Of a stretch of DNA of 64,000 nucleotides, positions 44,699 to 53,283 are shown one piece after another. Every line of letters begins with the position of its first letter. Positions within the stretch are counted from its first letter, which is position 1. Position numbers and translations under genes: made by a program. The notes beneath the pieces were generated by a model. That model was not told where the DNA came from and did no database searches. It worked only from the letters and a program-made list of their open reading frames with translations. Source of the DNA: CAXBNB01 sp965267535 (GTDB taxonomy: Bacteria > Bacteroidota > Bacteroidia > Cytophagales > Cyclobacteriaceae); NCBI GenBank assembly GCA_965267535.1, contig OZ254082.1, forward strand, positions 3,162,001 to 3,226,000. The letters run 5' to 3'.

Positions 44699-44736
44699 AG
44701 CCTGGAGAGGAAAGTACCAGTTTCTTTCTCCGGGCT
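44699..44736. promoter_or_regulatory. Hairpin between fecR and susC (locus 2)
   Basis: A 9-bp stem (AGCCTGGAG / CTCCGGGCT with one G-T pair) followed on the plus strand by TTCTTTTTT. It lies 39 bp after the fecR stop and 48 bp before susC. The position and the asymmetric A/T flanks copy the hairpin of locus 1. Confidence 0.5.
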
Positions 44737-44774
44737 TCTTTTTTGGTTAGGATGTATTCATCATTCTTATCTTT

Positions 44775-45791
44775 TTATTCGAATATTATTTTCACTTGCT
44801 TGTCTTTTATTTCAAAGGAAAACTGTTCTACAAACGCCATTCTTTCCAGTACTCTTTCCATGCTTTCGTTTGTAAATTCTCCGGTAAAAGTCATGCTGCG
44901 GTCGGGATCATTGCTAGTAACGGTTACATCATACCACCTCTCCAGTTTCTTTTTTATATCCTGAAATCCGGCTCGTTTGAAAACAATCGTTCCAGTGGTC
45001 CATTTGATAAAATCCAGATCGGTATAGGGAGCTACTTCCAGAGATTGGCAAGTCTGACACAGCACAGCCATTTCGCCTTTTTCGAGCGATACTGTTGACG
45101 GAGCATTTCCTTTATCGTAAGTCACCTGCACCTTGCCCACTACCAGCCCAACTTCCACATGATTGTCGTTGAGGGTGGTTACATTAAAAGATGTACCCAA
45201 TGCAGTAGTTTCCACTTCGTTGGCTATTACTTTAAAAGGTTTTTCGGGATTGTGAGCTACTTCAAAGAACGCTTCGCCTGTGAGGTGAATCGTACGGAAT
45301 GTATCAAACCTGCTCTTGTAACGAATACTACTTTCGCTATTGAGCCATACTTTGGATCCGTCGGGCAAAGTAATTCTTGTTTTCTGACCTCTTGGATTTT
45401 CTTTGATTATCTCCCTGACAGACACTTCTGCCTCTATATCAGGCTGTTGTGACACGGTCTGAAATGCAAAGTAGGCCACAAACAAAAGCACAAAAGAAGC
45501 GGCCACCATATATATGATTTTTGAAACATCTATACTTTTACAAGCCGGCGTTGGCTGATTAAGGATATCACTTAGCAAGTCTCCTTTTTCATCGTCTGAA
45601 ACCACCTCAGCGGCCTGATACTGAAAAGACTTGATCAACTCCCGGGCTTCCAATATGACTTCACGCTTTTCCGGATGGCCCTGCATCCATTTTTCCCAAA
45701 ACTGATGCGAACTGGCTGTAGGCCTGATCACCCAATCTCTGAACTCTTCGCAGGACAGAAAGTCTTCTAATTTGAAATCTTCGTAATTCAT
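44775..45791 (-). CDS. FecR-type anti-sigma factor (locus 2)
   Basis: A 338-residue inner-membrane protein with an N-terminal sigma-binding part, a transmembrane helix at about residues 91-110, a periplasmic FecR domain (NPRGQKTRITLPDGS, LTGEAFFEVAHN, TALGTSFNVTTL) and a C-terminal DUF4974 domain (DIKKKLERWYDVTV). It is encoded 122 bp downstream of the sigma factor gene and upstream of susC, the standard order. Confidence 0.94.
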   Translation of the reverse strand: MNYEDFKLEDFLSCEEFRDWVIRPTASSHQFWEKWMQGHPEKREVILEARELIKSFQYQAAEVVSDDEKGDLLSDILNQPTPACKSIDVSKIIYMVAASFVLLFVAYFAFQTVSQQPDIEAEVSVREIIKENPRGQKTRITLPDGSKVWLNSESSIRYKSRFDTFRTIHLTGEAFFEVAHNPEKPFKVIANEVETTALGTSFNVTTLNDNHVEVGLVVGKVQVTYDKGNAPSTVSLEKGEMAVLCQTCQSLEVAPYTDLDFIKWTTGTIVFKRAGFQDIKKKLERWYDVTVTSNDPDRSMTFTGEFTNESMERVLERMAFVEQFSFEIKDKQVKIIFE

Positions 45792-45913
45792 ATCGCTATG
45801 TCTCTATTTACAAGACTCCACTACCCTCGAAATGACACCTTAAAAAAATTACTTTTTTTCAGAAATATTTAAAAAAAATAATTTCAAACTCAGTTTACTC
45901 CCTCAAACATCGA

Positions 45914-46531
45914 TCAAATAGCACTTCGTATTTCTACCAGCGCTTTGTATAGTAAGTTGCGCGCAGACTTGACACTGCTAAATGACATCACTTCTTTGAT
46001 TTCTGTATAACTGAGGTTGTTGTAATAGAAATAATAGATAATCTCCCGCTGACGCTGCGTCAGGCACTTCAACGATTTTTGAATTTTGTGCAAGTTGTCC
46101 TGACTATACTGCCGACTGATCATAATGTCTTCTACCGAAGGCATTATCAAAAAATCCAAAGGAGTCTGTTCCAGGTCTACAGCCCTTTGCTTGCTCCTTT
46201 TGGTGTGTTCGGTCAGTATTTTATTGCGGATACACTTCAGCAAAAAAGCCTTTACAGAACTTACCTCCGGTAGCTTTTTTCGCTTGTTTCTGATCGTCAC
46301 GAATACATCCTGAATGCAATCTTTGACCATCTCCTTATCGCCCGACACCTGTCTACCATAGTCGTATAGCAACTGAAAGTAGCGATTGTAAAGATCGATA
46401 AACGCAGATTCACTTCCTTTACGAAAAGCTTCCCAACTTTCCTGATCGGCCACAGGCGGCCTGCTGTGCACAGGGCTATCTGCGTCCTGATCATTTTTTA
46501 CTCCAAGATGTCTCTTTTTCGAGAAAATCAT
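45914..46531 (-). CDS. ECF sigma-70 factor (locus 2)
   Basis: A FecI-type sigma factor of 205 residues from the ATG at 46531 (MIFSKKRHLG); the frame is open to 46558. Region 2 is marked by LYNRYFQLLYDYGRQ and KDCIQDVFVTIR, region 4 by LTQRQREIIYYFYYNNLSY and the EIKEVMSFSSVKSARNLLY helix-turn-helix. It begins the second sigma/FecR/SusC/SusD signalling unit. Confidence 0.92.
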   Translation of the reverse strand: MIFSKKRHLGVKNDQDADSPVHSRPPVADQESWEAFRKGSESAFIDLYNRYFQLLYDYGRQVSGDKEMVKDCIQDVFVTIRNKRKKLPEVSSVKAFLLKCIRNKILTEHTKRSKQRAVDLEQTPLDFLIMPSVEDIMISRQYSQDNLHKIQKSLKCLTQRQREIIYYFYYNNLSYTEIKEVMSFSSVKSARNLLYKALVEIRSAI

Positions 46532-46716
46532 TTTTTCGCAATATTTAAGCGCAAGCAAAAAACAGAAATAACACCTGCCACAGCTCGCTTTCTACTGAAT
46601 CACCTTTGTTTTTTGTTGACACAAAGATGAAAGTAGTTTTGCTGATCCGGTTCAGTTCTACGTTATATAATCATTATCTATCTATTAAGACTCCCAACAG
46701 GAGTATCTGTTTTTCT

Positions 46717-47511
46717 TCATCGTTTTATACTCGTCAGCCAATTGCCTATTTCCTGAGTGTGTATAGCATAATCGGTGATCGCCTCAGGAAGCCCAGTAGC
46801 TTCATCCATTTGCTTCGCAAAAGCTTCGCTGTTTTCATGAGATTCGAACACACCTTCGCGCAGCAAGGTGTCTGCCATATAGCGCGCAATGAAAGCTACA
46901 TCGGCACAGGTAAACTCCGGATGATACTGCACACCAAAAAAAGCAGACTTCTTGTATTGAAGCGTAAGAGCCTGCACTTCCGAATGATCGTTGCAGGCCA
47001 GCACCGTAGCACCGTCGGGTAGTTTCAGGGTTTCATCCAGGTGGATACACAATGCCGGAAAAGGCTCTTTTCTTCCCCGAAAGGCTATATGCTTCTCTCC
47101 TGCTGCAGTGAGCTGTATCGGCGTGGTGACACCAAACTCCCTGCCTTTGGCACAGGTACCTACCTTGCCTCCGGCTACTACTACAGCCACCTGCAATCCC
47201 CAGCAACTTCCATACACAGGCACTCCACTGGCAAACACCTCTTCTGCAAAAGACAGCTGCCGCTCTACGCCGGGTATGGGATCGTTGATATAAAGCGAAC
47301 TACCCGTCCAGAGTACACCATCGTATTTTTGGAGTTGGCGAGTAGCGGGCAACCCCGCCGTACCATCAGCAGGAAATACCACTGAAACCTCCGCTTCGGG
47401 ACATAGCATTTTCAGCATAGCTAAAAAACGCTTGTGGTAGGGCACACCTCCTTTTGCCTGACGTGCCTGCCAAATTTCGCTGGTATTTCCTTCTACTACT
47501 AATAGTCGCAT
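46717..47511 (-). CDS. Class I glutamine amidotransferase-like hydrolase (putative gamma-glutamyl hydrolase)
   Basis: A 264-residue free-standing GATase1 domain of the GMP-synthase-like type. Nucleophile C103 (YGSCWGLQ), H197 and E199 (GVQYHPEF) form the triad. No synthetase partner domain is encoded here. In the putrescine pathway a class I amidotransferase-fold enzyme (PuuD) cleaves the gamma-glutamyl amide, and this gene stands at the end of an operon with a glutamine-synthetase-like ligase, an aldehyde dehydrogenase and an alcohol dehydrogenase. Hydrolysis of gamma-glutamylglycine or a similar amide is therefore proposed. The fold is certain, the substrate inferred. Confidence 0.85.
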   Translation of the reverse strand: MRLLVVEGNTSEIWQARQAKGGVPYHKRFLAMLKMLCPEAEVSVVFPADGTAGLPATRQLQKYDGVLWTGSSLYINDPIPGVERQLSFAEEVFASGVPVYGSCWGLQVAVVVAGGKVGTCAKGREFGVTTPIQLTAAGEKHIAFRGRKEPFPALCIHLDETLKLPDGATVLACNDHSEVQALTLQYKKSAFFGVQYHPEFTCADVAFIARYMADTLLREGVFESHENSEAFAKQMDEATGLPEAITDYAIHTQEIGNWLTSIKR

Positions 47512-47518
47512 AGTTGGT

Positions 47519-48694
47519 TTAGTTTAACCCTTCCAGGTCACCCTTTACGGCCGCTTCAAAAAGTCGCTGTAGGTCAGCAGCGCTTACCGGCCTGGCATTG
47601 GTGGGTGTAGATGGGTCTGTGTATGCTTTTTCGCCTATTATTCTGGCGTCTGATTCGTTTATATCTACCTCGGCTAGTGTATGCGGTATTTGCAGTTGCT
47701 GCCTCAGGTCGAGTATGTATTGAATAAAAGTATTTGTGCCGGGGTTTTCCAGCCCAAGCACCGTGCACAGATATGCCAATTTGGTGGCAATGGCGGGTGC
47801 GTTTTGCTTTATTCCATAAGGCAACAAAATTGAATTGGCCAACCCATGCTGGATGTTGTACAGTGCTCCCAGCTGGTGGGCTACCGAATGGATAGATCCC
47901 AGCCCTTTTTGAAAAGCCACAGCTCCCATAGATGAGGCCGTGAGCATCTGCCCTCTGGCTTCCAGATCGCTACCATCTGCTACTGCCTGAGGCAGGTAAG
48001 TGGCGATCAAGCGAATGGCTTCTACGGCTATTCCTTCAGCCATGGGGTGATATCCCGGAGCAAAATAAGCCTCTAACGCATGTACCAGTGCATCTATGCC
48101 CGTCCAGGCAGTAATATGCGGTGGCAATCCCAATGTAAGCTCAGGATCGGAAATAATGATATCCGGCAACATACCGGGGTGGAAAATAATCTTCTTTGCC
48201 TGAGCCTCTTCATCCAGAATAACAGCTGCCCGGCCCACTTCCGAACCCGTACCTGCAGTAGTAGGCACGGCAATAATCGGTGCTATACCCGCTTCATCGG
48301 CGCGCGTCCAGTTATCGCCTACATCTTCAAACTCCCACAAAGACCTTGACTGCCCGGACATAAATGCGATTGTTTTGGCAGCATCCAGTGCTGATCCTCC
48401 TCCAAAGGCTATAACCCCGTCGTGCTGGTGACTGTGATAATAGGCCACTCCTTCCGTTACATTTTTACCGGTTGGGTTTCCCTGCACACCACTGTATACA
48501 TTGAAATCTATACCTGACTTTTTGAGCAAAGCCGTGGTGTTTTTCACGATATCCAATGCGACCAACCCCTCATCGGTAACGAAAAGGGGCTTTTTAACCT
48601 TTAATTTTTCCAATGCTGCTGTGAGCTCGGCGATTCGCCCGTTTCCAAACCATACCGTGGTTGGAAAATTCCAGTTTGTGGACTGTAAAGACAT
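47519..48694 (-). CDS. Iron-dependent (group III) alcohol dehydrogenase
   Basis: A 391-residue iron-containing dehydrogenase. The NAD-binding GGGSALDAAK motif and PTTAGTGSEVG segment precede the metal ligands in GIDALVHALEAY and SIHSVAHQLGALYNIQHG. It lies 5 bp after the ALDH gene and 7 bp before the amidotransferase gene. In this operon it would oxidise the alcohol end of gamma-glutamylethanolamide to an aldehyde, which the ALDH then converts to the acid. This alcohol step is what distinguishes the operon from the putrescine pathway, where an amine oxidase or transaminase is used. Confidence 0.9.
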   Translation of the reverse strand: MSLQSTNWNFPTTVWFGNGRIAELTAALEKLKVKKPLFVTDEGLVALDIVKNTTALLKKSGIDFNVYSGVQGNPTGKNVTEGVAYYHSHQHDGVIAFGGGSALDAAKTIAFMSGQSRSLWEFEDVGDNWTRADEAGIAPIIAVPTTAGTGSEVGRAAVILDEEAQAKKIIFHPGMLPDIIISDPELTLGLPPHITAWTGIDALVHALEAYFAPGYHPMAEGIAVEAIRLIATYLPQAVADGSDLEARGQMLTASSMGAVAFQKGLGSIHSVAHQLGALYNIQHGLANSILLPYGIKQNAPAIATKLAYLCTVLGLENPGTNTFIQYILDLRQQLQIPHTLAEVDINESDARIIGEKAYTDPSTPTNARPVSAADLQRLFEAAVKGDLEGLN

Positions 48695-48699
48695 TTTAT

Positions 48700-50088
48700 T
48701 TATAGCTTAGTTTTTAAGTGATACGATTTGGCGTGAGTTACCTGATGGTAGCCCAATGCCGACAGGGTGATGCCCCTACCGGTATTTTTTACTCCTGTCC
48801 AGGCTAGTGCAGGATCGAGGTAGTCGCAGCGGTTCATAAACAATGTACCGGTAGCTATCTTTCGGCCGATTTGTCTGGCTTTGGCTTCATCCTGAGTCCA
48901 CAAAGATGCTGTAAGGCCATATTGCGAATCGTTCATAAGCTTTACAGCCTCATCGTCTCCCGACACTTTCATAATACCCACTACAGGCCCAAAGCTTTCC
49001 TCAGTCATTACTGCCATGCTGTGATTCACATCCACCAATACCTGTGGCGCCAGGTATGCGGTACCTTTTTGCGAAGCGGCAAATAACGACTCATCCACTA
49101 GTGCTCTTGCTCCACTTTTTACAGCTGCCGCTATTTGCTCACGCACATAGTCTGCCGCAGCGGTTTTCACCATAGGCCCCAGATTTGTATCGGCTTCAGT
49201 AGGGTTTCCCAGCTTATACTGCTTTGTCAAATCTACAAAGCCATCTACAAACTTATCGTACAACGAATCGTGCACATAAATGCGCTCTATACCGCAGCAC
49301 GATTGACCACTGTTGAAAAACGAACCGTCTACCAAATTGCTAATGGCATGATCAAGGTCTGCGTCTTCGCGTACATAAGCAGGGTCTTTGCCTCCCAGCT
49401 CCAGCCCACAGGGCACAAACTTATGAGAAAGGGATTTTTGTACCGCTTTACCTCCTTCTACCGATCCTGTAAAAAACACACCATCAACATCGGCATGCCC
49501 AACCAAAGCTGCGGTATTTTCGTGGCTCAGGTGCAAAATTTGAAACACGCCCTTTGGAAACCCTGCCTGCTGAGCTGCCTTAAGGTAGCGTTCTGCCACC
49601 AGGGGTGTCTGAAAGGAATGCTTGAGTATAACGGTATTGCCCGCTACCAAGGCCGGCACTATGGCATTCACAGAAGTAAGGTAAGGGTAATTCCACGGAC
49701 TCAGCACAGCCACTACTCCCAGCGGTATGTGTTCCACCCACCGTTCAAAGCCATCTATTTTTTCCGGCACATGCGGTTGCAGGGCGCTTTCTGCAATATC
49801 CAGCATATAACGCGACCGCTCCACAAACCCATTTACCTCTCCGGGCGACTGACTCACCGGACGCCCCATTTGCCAGGTTATTTCTTCGGCTATGGCTGCC
49901 TTATCCTGCTCTATGGCGTTTACCATAGCCGTCACATATTTCTTTCTTTCCATCAAAGGCAAAGCTTCCCATTCGTGCTGAGCTGCTCTGGCAGCTAACA
50001 CTGCTTGCTCTACATCCTTTGCAGAATGTTCTTCACTGCTGCAATAGACCGACCCGTCTATGGGCGTGATAGTGTTTACTTTAGACAT
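48700..50088 (-). CDS. NAD(P)-dependent aldehyde dehydrogenase
   Basis: A 462-residue ALDH with the cofactor motif SPWNYPY, FFTGSVEGG, the general base in LELGGKDP and the nucleophile in SGQSCCGIERIYV. The length and the CCGIERIYV segment resemble succinate-semialdehyde and gamma-glutamyl-aldehyde dehydrogenases. It lies between the ligase and the iron dehydrogenase genes with gaps of 9 and 5 bp. It is not closely similar to PhnY at 5.9 kb. Confidence 0.9.
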   Translation of the reverse strand: MSKVNTITPIDGSVYCSSEEHSAKDVEQAVLAARAAQHEWEALPLMERKKYVTAMVNAIEQDKAAIAEEITWQMGRPVSQSPGEVNGFVERSRYMLDIAESALQPHVPEKIDGFERWVEHIPLGVVAVLSPWNYPYLTSVNAIVPALVAGNTVILKHSFQTPLVAERYLKAAQQAGFPKGVFQILHLSHENTAALVGHADVDGVFFTGSVEGGKAVQKSLSHKFVPCGLELGGKDPAYVREDADLDHAISNLVDGSFFNSGQSCCGIERIYVHDSLYDKFVDGFVDLTKQYKLGNPTEADTNLGPMVKTAAADYVREQIAAAVKSGARALVDESLFAASQKGTAYLAPQVLVDVNHSMAVMTEESFGPVVGIMKVSGDDEAVKLMNDSQYGLTASLWTQDEAKARQIGRKIATGTLFMNRCDYLDPALAWTGVKNTGRGITLSALGYHQVTHAKSYHLKTKL

Positions 50089-50097
50089 GCGTTTCTA

Positions 50098-51453
50098 TCA
50101 AATAATTTCAAAATATCTTTCCATTTGCCAATCAGTGATGGCTTTTCGTTGTTGCTGATCTTCCCACTCACGAGTATAGGCGTAGTGATCGACAAATTTT
50201 TTCCCAAACAATTCTGCAGCTGCTGCTGATGCCCTCAGCCGCTCTGCTGCCCGTGTGAGGGTAAAGGGCAATTGCAATGCTGCATCATATTCCTTAGCGT
50301 ATGCATTGCCTTCTACCGGTGCTGTGGGTTCTATTTTATTTTCTATACCCCATATACCAGAGCCAATAGCGGCTGCCAGAGCCAGGTATGGGTTGATGTC
50401 TGCTGCGCTAATGCGATACTCTATACGCTGCGATTTTTTACTACCGGGAATAGCCCGAATTGCACACGTGCGATTATCAACTCCCCACGATGCTGCAGTG
50501 GGTGCCCAGAAGCCGGGTATCAGGCGTGTATAGCTGTTGCAGGTAGAGGCCACCATAGCCAACAGTTCGGGCATGAGCTGCTGCTGCCCTCCAACAAACC
50601 ACCGCATGGCATCTGACATATTGTGAGGTTTGTTTTCGTCGTAAAATACGGCTTCACCTTCCTGATCCAGTAGCGACATGTGTAGATGGCCTGACTGACC
50701 GGGATAGTCAGCCGACCACTTAGCCATGAAAGTAGCCATAAGGTCATTTTGCTCAGCCAGCACCTTGGTAAATGTTTTGAACAATACTGCATTATCTGCT
50801 GCGCGCAATGCTTCGCAGTGTTCCAGCGCTGCTTCTATTACTCCGGGTCCTGTTTCCGTATGAATGCCCTCTACGGGCACTTCCATAGCTGCCATAGCAT
50901 CCAAAATCTGGTGATAAAGATCGGCATGGGTAGAATTGCGCAGTACAGAATAACCAAAGTTTCCCGGTGTAATAGTCTTCAACCCCTTGTATCCCTTCTC
51001 CCGGATACTATCGGGGGTTTCGTCGAAAACAAAAAACTCAAACTCAGACGAAGCTGTAGCTGTGTACCCATGACTTGCCAGACGATCCAGTACTCTTTTC
51101 AATACCGAACGCGGGCAAACTGCCCCCGCCTCGCTGGAGGAAAAGTCGGCCAAAAAAAGCATAGACCGGCAGTCTTCTGTAGGCAGCACTCTGGCCGACG
51201 ACAGGTCTAAAGTAGCCCATGCGTCTGGAAATGCTGTTTTCCATCCTGTGTAGGAGTCTTTTTCGTACAGCTCGTCGTTGGAGTCCCAGCCAAATATGAC
51301 ATCACAAAAACCAAAACCATCGGCTGCTGCTGATTCAAATTTTTTCTTCTGTACATACTTACCCCGCATTATGCCATCCAGGTCTGTTACGGCCAGCTTT
51401 ATATTTTCTACATTATCGGCCTCCATGCGTTTTCGTGCTGATGCTATATCCAT
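50098..51453 (-). CDS. Glutamine synthetase-like gamma-glutamyl-amine ligase (PuuA/GlnA4-like)
   Basis: A 451-residue member of the glutamine synthetase superfamily with catalytic motifs SEFEFFVFDE, IHTETGPGVIEAAL, GQSGHLHMSL, the RLIPGFWAPTAASWG region and RIEYRISAADINPYLALAA. True housekeeping GlnA has a different N-terminus and an NRSA adenylylation or feedback region; this protein instead matches the subfamily that joins glutamate to polyamines or ethanolamine. The permease encoded 39 bp upstream is of the ethanolamine type, so gamma-glutamylethanolamide synthesis is the favoured role. A polyamine ligase is the alternative. Confidence 0.85.
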   Translation of the reverse strand: MDIASARKRMEADNVENIKLAVTDLDGIMRGKYVQKKKFESAAADGFGFCDVIFGWDSNDELYEKDSYTGWKTAFPDAWATLDLSSARVLPTEDCRSMLFLADFSSSEAGAVCPRSVLKRVLDRLASHGYTATASSEFEFFVFDETPDSIREKGYKGLKTITPGNFGYSVLRNSTHADLYHQILDAMAAMEVPVEGIHTETGPGVIEAALEHCEALRAADNAVLFKTFTKVLAEQNDLMATFMAKWSADYPGQSGHLHMSLLDQEGEAVFYDENKPHNMSDAMRWFVGGQQQLMPELLAMVASTCNSYTRLIPGFWAPTAASWGVDNRTCAIRAIPGSKKSQRIEYRISAADINPYLALAAAIGSGIWGIENKIEPTAPVEGNAYAKEYDAALQLPFTLTRAAERLRASAAAAELFGKKFVDHYAYTREWEDQQQRKAITDWQMERYFEII

Positions 51454-51492
51454 GTGTAGGTTGGTTTCTGATGGTATTGGTTTCTATTCTTT

Positions 51493-52980
51493 TTAGTTGG
51501 CGGCTTCTTTTTCCATAGCAAACTCTTCTTCCGGCGACAGAATAAGCCTGTGTCTGCCATGCAGGCCAAAGTATACCAGTCCTATAAGCAGGTAAACGAT
51601 AGCACATATAACAGCCGTGCGGTAAGACGAATCCTGTAACTGATAGTAGATAGTAAGTAAGGCTATACCAATGGTTACCCATGCTCCCGGCTTGCCCAGC
51701 GGGCTTACATAGGGGCGTTCCAAATCTGGCCTTTTGACACGAAGAAGCAAAAACGAAGCACTCTGCAATATGTAAGATAACATGGCACTAAACACAGCCA
51801 TATTGAGTAAGGCACCTCCTATAAAAACTTCACTTTGCTCAGCTCCTGACACATAGCGCGTGACCATCAATACCACAAATCCTATAACCGAACCTGCAAT
51901 AAGCGCCGTGTAGGGTGTTTTACGTTTGCTATGAGTAACAGACAAAAACACCGGAAAGTAGCCTGCACGCGACAAAGAATATATCTGCCTGCCAAAAGCA
52001 AAAATGATGGTATGAAATGAAGCTATCAAACCGATAACGGCCACAAGCGTGAGCCCTTTGGCTACATTGCTTCCATATAGTTCTTTGAAACCGTCGAGCA
52101 GCGGTTCGCCGGATTGAGACAAGGCATACGCACCCAGCGGTATGGAAGAATTGAGCCATAAGATCATAAAAGCGGAAATGGCCAGCGTGATCATACCAAA
52201 AGTAAGTCCCCGGGGCATGTCTTTTTTAGGGTCTACAGACTCCTCTGCTGCCAGCGGCAACTGCTCAATGGCCAAAAACAACCAGACAGCAAACGGCATG
52301 GCACTAAGCGCTCCAACCCAACCCATAGGCAGGAAACTACCGTTTCCTTCGGGCAATAGTTCGGCTTTACCCGATGCTCCTGCTTTTATATTTAGTGCAT
52401 GGGTGAAAAAATCGATCTCACCCATGGCAGAAATCCAAAAAACCACCAGGCACAACAATGCCAGTAGTGTAACTACCACTGTAAGCCTAAAAGACAGTTC
52501 CACTCCTACTATATTGAGTATGGTGAAAAAGGTATAAAAACCAAACCACCAATAAGGAAGGCTATCCGGACCGGTATCAAAAATACCACTCATGTAAGAG
52601 CTGATAAAAAAGACAATTACGGCGGGAGTTAAAATAAATTCCATGTTTTCGACCAGACCGGTAAAAAAACCACCCCACGGCCCCATAGATGAGCGGGCAA
52701 AAGAATAAGCTCCTCCGGTATGTGGCAATGCCGGCGACATCTCCGCTACACTTTGCGTAAGCCCCACATACATGATGGCTATAATGATAGTGGCTATGAG
52801 CATACCTCCCCAGCCCCCAGCGGCCAACCCCAGGTTCCACCCGGAAAAATGCCCCGATATAACCGCTCCTACTCCCAATGCCCATAAAGACCACACGCCT
52901 GCATGGCGCTTTAGTTCGCGGGATTCGAAATACGATTTGTCCATCTTTTTATAGGACACTCCTTTAGATTGGTTACTCAT
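51493..52980 (-). CDS. APC-superfamily permease, ethanolamine permease type
   Basis: A 495-residue inner-membrane transporter with about 12 hydrophobic segments. GVGAVISGHFSGWNLGLAAG in helix 1, AEMSPALPHTGGAYSFARSS and GPWGGFFTGLVENMEFILTPA are close to the ethanolamine permease (Eat) subfamily of the amino acid/polyamine/organocation superfamily. It is the first gene of the five-gene operon and faces the divergent RpiR regulator across 303 bp. Ethanolamine import is a strong inference; a related amino alcohol is possible. Confidence 0.87.
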   Translation of the reverse strand: MSNQSKGVSYKKMDKSYFESRELKRHAGVWSLWALGVGAVISGHFSGWNLGLAAGGWGGMLIATIIIAIMYVGLTQSVAEMSPALPHTGGAYSFARSSMGPWGGFFTGLVENMEFILTPAVIVFFISSYMSGIFDTGPDSLPYWWFGFYTFFTILNIVGVELSFRLTVVVTLLALLCLVVFWISAMGEIDFFTHALNIKAGASGKAELLPEGNGSFLPMGWVGALSAMPFAVWLFLAIEQLPLAAEESVDPKKDMPRGLTFGMITLAISAFMILWLNSSIPLGAYALSQSGEPLLDGFKELYGSNVAKGLTLVAVIGLIASFHTIIFAFGRQIYSLSRAGYFPVFLSVTHSKRKTPYTALIAGSVIGFVVLMVTRYVSGAEQSEVFIGGALLNMAVFSAMLSYILQSASFLLLRVKRPDLERPYVSPLGKPGAWVTIGIALLTIYYQLQDSSYRTAVICAIVYLLIGLVYFGLHGRHRLILSPEEEFAMEKEAAN

Positions 52981-53283
52981 AACTTGTTATTGGCTTGTAT
53001 TAAAACTTAAACTCAAGCACTTTTACTATCGGCTAGGTAAAAAGTGATTTTGATAAGCTATAAAATTACATATTATTTTCATTTTTGATTACAAATGATA
53101 TTTATTTTTCATAAATTAAATATCCCATTCAGCTGGCACTCACTGAATGTAAAATGGTTTTGAGCAACTGCGATGATTCGGAGGCAGTAATAAATGAAAG
53201 CAAGAAGAGACGAGTGAAGCAGCAAAATGCACTAAAGTGCACAGATTTACCTTCTTTTGTGACCTATTAAACAAAGTAAGTAC
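52981..53283. promoter_or_regulatory. Divergent promoter region of the permease operon and rpiR-type gene
   Basis: This 303-bp AT-rich region holds no gene. A perfect inverted repeat TGCACT-AA-AGTGCA at 53228-53241, 42 bp before the regulator start, is a candidate operator for the RpiR protein. Confidence 0.5.

Noticed and set aside
49135..49998. A 287-residue plus-strand frame
   Set aside because: Antisense to the aldehyde dehydrogenase gene with intact catalytic motifs; composition is atypical for a protein.
50098..51453. Housekeeping glutamine synthetase GlnA
   Set aside because: The N-terminal sequence and the operon with permease, dehydrogenases and amidotransferase fit a gamma-glutamyl-amine ligase instead.
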